NCBI RefSeq assembly: GCF_027580225.2
Contig: NC_073358.2
Coordinates: 43,606,501-43,670,500 of the forward strand
From: Misgurnus anguillicaudatus
Lineage: Eukaryota > Chordata > Actinopteri > Cypriniformes > Cobitidae
Reading direction: 5' to 3'
Length of the DNA stretch: 64,000 bases
The stretch's first letter is position 1. Every line of letters starts with the position of its first letter. Below the pieces are notes generated by a model. It ran no database searches and was not told where the DNA came from. It worked only from the letters and a program-made list of their open reading frames with translations. Made by a program: the position numbers and the translations under genes. Positions 57,293 to 64,000 of this stretch are shown here, piece after piece.

Positions 57293-57896
57293 GCTTGTAT
57301 TTATGATCCCATTCCCTCTTGGGTCCCCGGAGAGAGACGAGCTATTGAAAGATTCGTATTGACTTTCCACGCCAGGCTTTCATCTTGTTTTATTGCGTTG
57401 TGGTGCGGTGTAGTTTGGCTGCGGGTGATGAGAGGGTGGAGGGGAATGGATAGGGTGTCAGGCTGAAAGAGGAGGCTGGGATCTCTTGGGGTCTGCCACT
57501 GCAGGGAGCTCCATTACGGAGAGAGGGAGACGGCCACAAGAGGGGGGCAATTTTAGCACCGCTGTGTAACCTCAAAACAGCAGGATGCCAGCCACCCACT
57601 CTCTTGATGCTAGATCTGTGTGTGTGTGCAAAATGTGTATTGGATTATCAAATGACTTTAAATGTGTGGATTTGAGCAAAGATTAGAAATAAACTCTGCA
57701 CCACAGAGGTCTATATAATGAAGAAAGTGATTACAGACCTTTTCATGTTTAGAAGTTTGCTCATGTGCGTACAGTACAGTTTAGCTTTTTTATGTCAATA
57801 TGTCAAATGCATAATGCTGAATTTGTACGATGTGAATTGGACAATACTATTATCAGAAAAAAAGGAATAATGAAGCCCCGCCACCAAACCCAACAA
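57293..57896. other. Single-copy stretch, no supported gene
   Basis: A purine-rich segment at 57420-57545 produces a 69-codon Ser/Pro-rich minus frame with no splice borders. I regard it as non-coding. Confidence 0.4.
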
Positions 57897-58463
57897 TGTG
57901 TGGTAGATAGTACCAAATAGTAAAATATACAGTACAGTGCAAAAGTTTTAGGCCACTATGCCAATTTGATTTGTTGTTTTTGCAACGTTATAGTGATCAT
58001 ATATAATTGTTTCTCAGTCTCTTTATTAGAATACAGAAAATACAGGAAATGTGTATGTAATATTAAAAACAGTATAAAAGTATAAGCTGAAGTGTGTCAG
58101 GTATTTAGGGTAAACTCCCCTACCACTTGAGCAATAGCAGAAAACTGCAGGATGTCTTAAACCTAAATAAAATTAAATTTTAATTTCTAATTTGAAAGAA
58201 ATTAGTCTTTACCTCATTCTGCTCAAAAACGCTCAAGATGTGTTTAGTGCCAAGAGAGGTCACACAAAACACAGATGATGCCTAAAGAAGAAATTTACTC
58301 CTGAATTTTTTTTTACATATTTTCTGTTTATATAGATTGAAGAATGAATATGGGATGGATGGACATTAAAACTTCTAAAACAACAAGTCTGGTGGTGGTG
58401 GCCTAAGACTTTTGCACAATACTGTATATATTTTAGTACTATTTGGTACTATCTACCACATAA
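57897..58463. mobile_element. Small palindromic MITE split by a Tc1-type MITE
   Basis: The left arm TGTGGTAGATAGTACCAAAT then AGTAAAATATA (57897-57929) mirrors the right arm TATATTTTAGTACTATTTGG, then TACTATCTACCACA (58425-58463). The arms join at the TA used by the inserted element, so the target was the centre of a palindrome. Confidence 0.75.
57930..58424. mobile_element. Tc1/mariner-type MITE, TSD TA
   Basis: The ends CAGTACAGTGCAAAAGTTTT then AGGCCAC and GTGGCCTAAGACTTTTGCAC then AATACTG are inverted and flanked by TA (57928-57929 and 58425-58426). The 495-bp interior is non-coding. Confidence 0.88.
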
Positions 58464-58655
58464 TGTAATGTTATGTTACACATACTGTAAATACTGCAGT
58501 ACGAAGTTAAAACAACTTAGTCAAAACTAACAATTTTAAGTTTTGGCTGGTAAAAAGTTGACATAACTGATAAAATCAAGTTGAAATTGACTTAAAAATA
58601 TATGTTGATTTGACAAAAATGTGGCATATTTTTCACATGTGTGCAACAAATGCAA

Positions 58656-60360
58656 CAGTGACTACGTTTACATGCTGTAAATATTCGGGTTATGGTCAGG
58701 TTAAGGTCGGGTTTCGGGTTTCTGAAACATTCGGAATAACCCGTTTACATGCGTGAGCAGAGAGAGTTACCCCTGTATACATGGAATTGGCAATATCCTG
58801 ATGAAAACTGTGATTAAAAGGTAAATGCGGTGATTTTGCGTGGCTCACTAGTGCGCTATGCGGTTTTACCGCCTTCAATTACTAAAATAAAAGTATTATT
58901 TAAATACAAAACAAGCTGCACTGATGTAGAAGCAGGGTAGGCTAAGTTACACGTCTTTACTTTTTTGAGAAAAAGATTAACAAGCTATACTAGCCTTCAG
59001 CTAAATATATTTTTGAAAAAAAAAATGAATTGAAGAACAATTTTCTAACAAGAAGCTTTTTAGGTGCAAATTTACAGAGCATCGGTAAATAGAGAACACA
59101 ACCGTGTCTTAAAGAAATTAAAATTAGACAGTATTTATGCACCTATAAATGTACAAAACGAATGCAATAGCTTACAGAAGGCAATGAATATTTATTTATG
59201 GCATTTTCAATAATATATTAGTAGATAAATTAACATTTATAAAGTATGAAAACGAATAAATCATTATTTTGGCTAAATTAAGCTGGATGGATAATTTTTA
59301 TAATTGTCATCCTTTCAGAACAAGCTTATATGCTATCTCTATAATAACTTACATTATATCCTGAGTGTTAATTGGCCGAAAATATAAATACATGCAAGTA
59401 AAAAAGTACAGAACAAAAATGTTTACCTCACGCGGATAGAACGAAAAGCCGTTAATTAAGCGGACTGAGAATGTGCAGAAACAGTCGAGTCGGCAGATGA
59501 TCACCAATGTTTATAATGTTTCACGCAGGTACTGTTGATGATAAACTTTCATATCTAATGTCAGTTATAAGTATTCAGTCAGTTAATAATAAAGCCACCG
59601 GCGTTATTGCAACATCCTTATTCACGGAGCGGACGCTGTATACAAAGAAAAAAACTAAGGTTTTTGTTTTAAGTGGTTTTAATGCTGGTAAGCAATCAGT
59701 TATACTATGCCGCTTTGTATTTGTGTTGATCAGTTAAATTAAAGTAATTTTAATCTTAGAAACTGCATCAAGATGCAGACGACGCTACAGTTATTCTGTC
59801 ATCTTTAAATTTTTCACACATTCATTGTTAACGAAATATGAATAGCATAGTATTACATTTTGAATTCAAATTCACACAAAAAAAACAAGTTACTCTCATA
59901 ACTACTGACAATCTATTTGGCCTTTATTATACATGTATGCTTTGAAAAACAAGAATAGCTATATATTAATTTAACGTGAAAAACGCGGTTGTTGCAATTG
60001 GTTTCCTCCTCACTCTAAAAGTGTGGCGCATCTCTCTCGCCATGCTTACCTCTACTCCCTGCGGCTGCGGGTTTTTTGGCGCATACAAGAAGTTCCTCTA
60101 CTCAAAAGACCAAGATTCCTTGCGAATAGAACATGCGCAGTACACAAATCAATGTTCCTTTTGATGGGAATATCCCGATGCGCGTTTACATGACCAAAAT
60201 TTCAGGTTAGAAAAGAGGTAACCCAGGGGTAATATTCGGGATTTTAAAAACAGGAATATGAGCATATTCGGGTTTTTGCCGGTGTTTACATGGACGTGCG
60301 CGACCGGGTTATTGCTAATATTCCGGATTTGAACGGGTTATGGGCTGCATGTAAACGCAG
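58656..60360. mobile_element. TIR element (CAGTGACTACGTTTACATGC)
   Basis: The left end GTGACTACGTTTACATGC and the right end GCTGCATGTAAACGCAGTCAC are inverted. Both subterminal regions carry repeated ATTCGGGTTA and GTTTACATG motifs (58690-58800 and 60180-60340). The AT-rich 1-kb interior shows no transposase. The target duplication is unclear because another MITE abuts the right end. Confidence 0.65.
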
Positions 60361-60361
60361 T

Positions 60362-60562
60362 CACTGTAAAAAATTGCTGTAATTATGCAGCTGGTTGCCA
60401 GTAACTTACTGTAGAATATACAGCAAAATGTTTCATGTTCATTTAACTTTAAACAAACTGTTTGCAGTAAATAACAAATGTAAAATCTACAGTAAGTTAC
60501 TGGCAGCTAGTTGCCAGTAATACCGAGTAATACTGTAATTTCTACAGAAATGTTTTACAGTG
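60362..60562. mobile_element. MITE (CACTGTAAAA...TTTTACAGTG)
   Basis: Terminal CACTGTAAAA and TTTTACAGTG are perfect inverted repeats. Internal CAGTAACTTACTGTAGA and TCTACAGTAAGTTACTGGCA also mirror, giving arms of about 60 bp. Confidence 0.82.
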
Positions 60563-60849
60563 ATTCATACAAAGACACCTTGTAAAATAGTTACGAATTG
60601 TCATAAGAATCAAAAAATTATTGAGCAGGATCCTACCTGTAGGTTTACTTTAAAAAAAAGCCAATTTAAGAATAAAATAGAAGTAAAGGCTAGCCTATTT
60701 TATAACAAAATTAAAAATAGCCTTTACATTTAATCAAATTTTATTGAACAATCAAAGGTAAAATTGCTCAATTAAAATAAAGAGAACGGTAAACAAATCA
60801 TAATGGCTTTTTTAAGACATATTGCACTTAGAGAGGCTTAAAGAATGAT

Positions 60850-61110
60850 TAGACAGATAAAGGTCCCGTAGCAGTCGTCTGCAGAACACAGAAACCTCTG
60901 GTGTGAAATGTGCACAGTCTGATCAATATTCCTGTCAGGCTGCATTAATCTCCATATAGAATGTCACCTTAATGCCAGAGATACACAGTGCTTTCTGCTA
61001 GTGGGACGCTTGTTAAAAGTATGGATCAGAGCCAGTGTTTAGCTGATGGTTTGCCAGCATTGCCAATGTCAGGCCAATTTCGAGACAGCTTTGACTGTTC
61101 TTGCTTGAAC
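60850..61110. promoter_or_regulatory. Candidate conserved non-coding element
   Basis: Single-copy block with TGTCAGGCTGCATTAATCTC, CTGATCAATATTCCTG, CACCTTAATGCCAGAG and CTGATGGTTTGCCAGCATTG, without frame or repeat borders. Texture only. Confidence 0.35.
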
Positions 61111-61269
61111 TAAATTGAAAAATGGAACTTGAATCAGAAGTATTCACTGTTTCTCATGGTTTGTGTCTTCCCATAGGAATGAAAAATTGCAAGCGAGATC
61201 GCTTTAAGATTTCAATCGTTTAACTAGACAATGATAAGATTATATTGGGCACAGTTGGAGACTTCTGGT

Positions 61270-61405
61270 TAAGTCTCCTGTAGCTGAAATGTTAGAGCTT
61301 TAAATGAGCACCACAAAAGGTTGTGGGTTCGATTCACTTATAAAATTGTATATCTGAATGCACTACAAGTCATTTTGGATAAAAGTGCATGCCAAATGAA
61401 TACAT
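61270..61405 (+). mobile_element. tRNA-derived SINE, tail interrupted
   Basis: A degenerate A-box-like TGTAGCTGAAATG (about 61277) and a good B box GGTTCGATTC (61326-61335) mark an RNA polymerase III promoter from a tRNA ancestor. The tail TCATTTTGGATAAAAGTGCA matches the SINE tails elsewhere in the window. The sequence is cut at TTAA (61406) by the large foldback and appears to resume as ATGTAAGTAT at 63644. Confidence 0.75.
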
Positions 61406-62055
61406 TTAACCCTTGTGCATTGTTCAAATTTCCTACCTTTCGTGTTGTGGATGAAAACATCCACTAAATTCAACGGCTATAAAAATGTATCAGATGAATA
61501 TTTTTTCCAAATTTTTTTACATAAATCTGTTAATCAACCTCAGTACTGATCAAAACTTCCAAATCTTCATAAAAATTTAATGATTTTAACTCTTTAATTG
61601 CCAAGTTTATAAGTGGTGTCACTGATTTGGGGAAAAAACACACACAAAATGACCAATTTTCAATATAAAAAGTGATTGTAAACTGGATTTTTTTAAACCT
61701 TTTTTACAGTCTTTGGTATGCCAAAGATTGGTAAAAACATTGGCTTTGAAGCATTTTTAGTTTTTGTGTAGAATCAGTTTAAATTTTTTTCTCCCTCATT
61801 TATTGTTAGTGTCTGTTTTTGCCCCATTGACTCCATTATAATCACATTTTTTGATTGCAGAGCTATGACACCTGTTTATCATGCATTTTTGAATGTTGGT
61901 GTTTTTTCCTTTTGCTAAGAGGTCAAATTAGTCATTTTTACTGTTGATCACCATGTGGCACTATTAACCCTTTAGTAGCCCTGTGCAAAAACAAAGCTTA
62001 ATTTCTGGCTTGTACATTGTGTTTTATGGAGTATAACTCCATAATAAAAGTATAT

Positions 62056-62095
62056 TTGTGTGTGTGTGTGTGTGTGTGTGCGTGCATATTTGTGT
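62056..62095. repeat. (TG)n microsatellite at the inner end of the left arm
   Basis: TTGTGTGTGTG... ending in TGCGTGCATATTTG. It mirrors the CA tract on the other arm (62388-62473), so the dinucleotide run is part of the palindrome and has expanded more on the right. Confidence 0.9.
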
Positions 62096-62387
62096 GTGAA
62101 GAGGGGAACATGCAATTGATGCAAAGAACAAACATGTCAGCACTTGCATCTGTTGTGGTGGACACACTTGCAGAGAGCACCAAGTGTTATGCTGCAAGTC
62201 CTGCTGGAAATACTGAACACACACACCTGCACACATACACACTAAAAGTTAGTTTGATTGTTTAGTTCTCCATCCATCCTCTACTCTTGCTTCATTGTTC
62301 AATTTACTTGAAGTTGTTTTTGTGTTCATAATAAATGATGTTCATAAATCCGATGCAGAGAAGATTTTTACAGAAAATCTTTTTTGC

Positions 62388-62473
62388 ATGCACGCACACA
62401 CACACGCACACGCACACGCACACACACACACACACGCACACGCACACACACGCGCACACACACGCGCACACAC
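62388..62473. repeat. (CA)n/(CGCACA)n microsatellite at the inner end of the right arm
   Basis: About 86 bases of CA with regular CG substitutions (ACGCACACGCACAC). It is the counterpart of 62056-62095. Confidence 0.9.
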
Positions 62474-62869
62474 AATAATATGCTTTTATTATGGAGTTAT
62501 TCTCCATATAACTCAATGTACAAGTCAGAAATTAAGCTTTGTTTTTGCACAGGGCTACTAAAGGGTTAATAGTGCCACATGGCGATAAACTGTAAAAGTT
62601 ACAAATTTGACCTCTTAGCAAAAGGAAAAAACACCAACATTCAAAAATGCATGATAAAAAGGTGTCATAGCTCTTCAATCAAAAAATGTGGTTATAATGG
62701 AAGTCAATGGGGCAAAAACAGCCACTAACAATAAATGAGGGAGAAAAAAATGAAAACTGATGCTACACAAAAACTAAAAATGTTTCAAAGCCAATGTTTT
62801 TACCAATCTTAGACATGTCCAAGACTGTGAAAAAGGTAAACAAAAATCCAGTTTACAATCACTTTTTAT

Positions 62870-63210
62870 TAGGGCTGCACGATAAATCGCATGCGATACC
62901 ACGCGCATCACGTCAGTAATGCCGGTTCCTTGATTAGTATTAAATCGCCATCAGCTGTTTTCAGATGGCGCGATATTAACTGCACAGAGCCGCAGTTCAC
63001 CGACAAGCCGGGCCCTATCGCATACACATCGCAGGCAATACGTCCACGATAATTAATTCGAAATTGCCCCGATTGTCAGGGAACCACGGCTCCGCGCAGT
63101 TAAAGCTGCTCCATCGGAAAACAGCTGATGGCGATTTAATACTAATCAAGGAACCGGCATTACTGACGAGATGCGCGTGACAAACGCATGCGATTTATCG
63201 TGCAGCCCTA
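62870..63210. mobile_element. hAT-like palindromic MITE, TSD CTTTTTAT
   Basis: A perfect 8-bp duplication CTTTTTAT (62862-62869 and 63211-63218) flanks the ends TAGGGCTGCACGATAAATCG and CGATTTATCGTGCAGCCCTA. The inner blocks CTTGATTAGTATTAAATCGC and ATCAGCTGTTTTC also mirror. The left arm of the host foldback lacks it, giving an internal empty site. Confidence 0.92.
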
Positions 63211-63643
63211 CTTTTTATATTGAAAATCTGTCATTTTGTGTGTGTTTTTTCCCTAAATCAGTGACACACTTTATAAACTTGGCAATTAAAGGGTTAAAAT
63301 CATGTAATTTTTGTGAAGATTTGGTAGTTTTGATCAGTACTGAGCTTGATTAACAGATTTATGAAAAAAAAATTGGAAAAAATATTAATCTGATACATTT
63401 TACAGCCGTTGAATTTAGTGGATGTTTTCATCCACTAACAACATGAAAGGGTAGTAAATTTGCCCACGGTAAATCGTTGAGTTTTTAAAAAAATTTAAAC
63501 TATTTTCTTAAAATATATGTAAATATAAGATTTGTCACCAAAAATCATTCAATTTGATAAAACAGAGAAAAAGTTGTGGCCAAATTAAGAGTAAAAAAAC
63601 CCTCTAGTGGATGAAAACATCCCCAACAACACATAAGGGTTAA

Positions 63644-64000
63644 ATGTAAGTATCTTGCATGCCAGATTTGTCTCCCAAGAAAAGCCCCTGTGATCCCAGA
63701 TACAGTATGATGTCTCAGGTTTCTGAGGAAAATATTTCAGTAATGTCTCAAACTGTACTTCAAAACTTACAGGCTTATTGTAACACATTTGAAAAATGAT
63801 ATTAAGGCAGACTTTCAAACATCCCCTTTGAGGACAGTAGATTTGGACAGTAAAATTTGTGCTGAGAGATACAATTTATTAACTCGATCCAGCCTAATGA
63901 ACTTTCTGTACTGTAACTTTAATGTGCATTTTAATACAGGTCTTAAAGAAGAAACAAAGACCTTAATAATTCTACATACAGTATGAAAGGTGATTAAAAA
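63644..64000. other. Single-copy end of window, no gene seen
   Basis: After the resumed SINE-tail bases, no transposon borders or exons are recognised. Confidence 0.4.

Larger units (their letters stand above)
61410..63639. mobile_element. 2.2-kb TTAA-flanked giant foldback
   Basis: TTAA (61406-61409 and 63640-63643) bounds the ends CCCTTGTGCATTGTT and AACAACACATAAGGG. The arms are long, closely matching inverted repeats: ATGAAAACATCCACTAAATT, AATTGCCAAGTTTATAA, CATTTATTGTTAGTG, CACCAACATTCAAAAATGCA, AGTAGCCCTGTGCAAAAACA and their inverses. They run to about 62097 on the left and from about 62383 on the right. The right arm also has an extra block of about 165 bp near its outer end and a hAT-like MITE. 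The loop (62098-62382) is unique. No transposase is encoded; a piggyBac-like CCC...GGG at TTAA is the closest description. Confidence 0.88.

Noticed and set aside
57390..57599. 69-codon Ser/Pro-rich minus-strand frame
   Set aside because: It arises from purine-rich simple sequence next to a (GA)n tract.
61326..61335. Possible tRNA gene from a perfect B box
   Set aside because: The A box and cloverleaf are degenerate and the tail is that of a SINE, so it is a tRNA-derived retroposon.

Overview
This window looks like intronic and intergenic DNA of a teleost fish, most likely a cypriniform (carp, minnow or zebrafish relative). That assignment is an inference. It rests on GT-AG vertebrate-style splice sites, long AT-rich single-copy stretches, and a very high density of DNA-transposon relics of families I associate with cyprinids: TTAA-flanked non-autonomous elements, hAT MITEs with 8-bp target duplications, PIF/Harbinger MITEs with 3-bp duplications, Tc1/mariner copies at TA, and a tRNA-derived SINE. 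No prokaryotic organisation, operon, CRISPR array or rRNA/tRNA gene was seen.

Host coding content is minimal. The best supported piece is one 135-nt, phase 0-0 internal exon on the minus strand (18811-18945) with good acceptor and donor sites. A weaker 65-nt minus-strand exon candidate lies upstream of it at 33640-33704. They would be in compatible phase, so most of the window may be introns of one large minus-strand gene that I cannot name. Several single-copy blocks with balanced composition and no transposon hallmarks (about 3.7-4.04, 14.06-14.46, 19.06-19.45, 47.69-47.96, 52.74-53.30, 54.95-55.29 and 60.85-61.11 kb) are candidate conserved non-coding (enhancer-like) elements.

The rest is mobile DNA, often nested. 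0.4-1.4 kb holds a foldback element and a Harbinger MITE. 4.0-9.0 kb holds two copies of one TTAA family, an unidentified TIR element with a degenerate coding exon, and two hAT-like MITEs. 9.1-11.0 kb is a 1.87-kb LTR-like insertion with a 4-bp duplication, whose empty site survives 0.5 kb downstream. 12.4-13.7 kb is a hAT MITE containing a Tc1 MITE and a long (AT)n tract. 16.6-18.8 kb is a three-level nest. 22.7-24.6 and 26.0-28.95 kb are further nests, the second with four insertions. 30.5-32.8 kb carries two insertions in one host repeat. 34.0-35.3 kb is a dead Tc1/mariner transposase gene split by a hAT MITE. 38.3-42.1 kb holds several TIR elements. 43.5-45.2 kb contains a Harbinger element with a decayed Myb-like gene. 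48.0-48.9 kb is the second, inverted copy of the unidentified exon-bearing element. 50.5-51.6, 53.7-54.5, 56.2-56.7 and 57.9-60.6 kb are further MITEs. 61.4-63.64 kb is a 2.2-kb near-perfect foldback inserted into a SINE tail.

Nothing suggests the genes act together; the coherent story is layered transposition. Insertion order can be read directly from the target-site duplications. All family names are from recognition of termini and duplication sizes, not from a database search.
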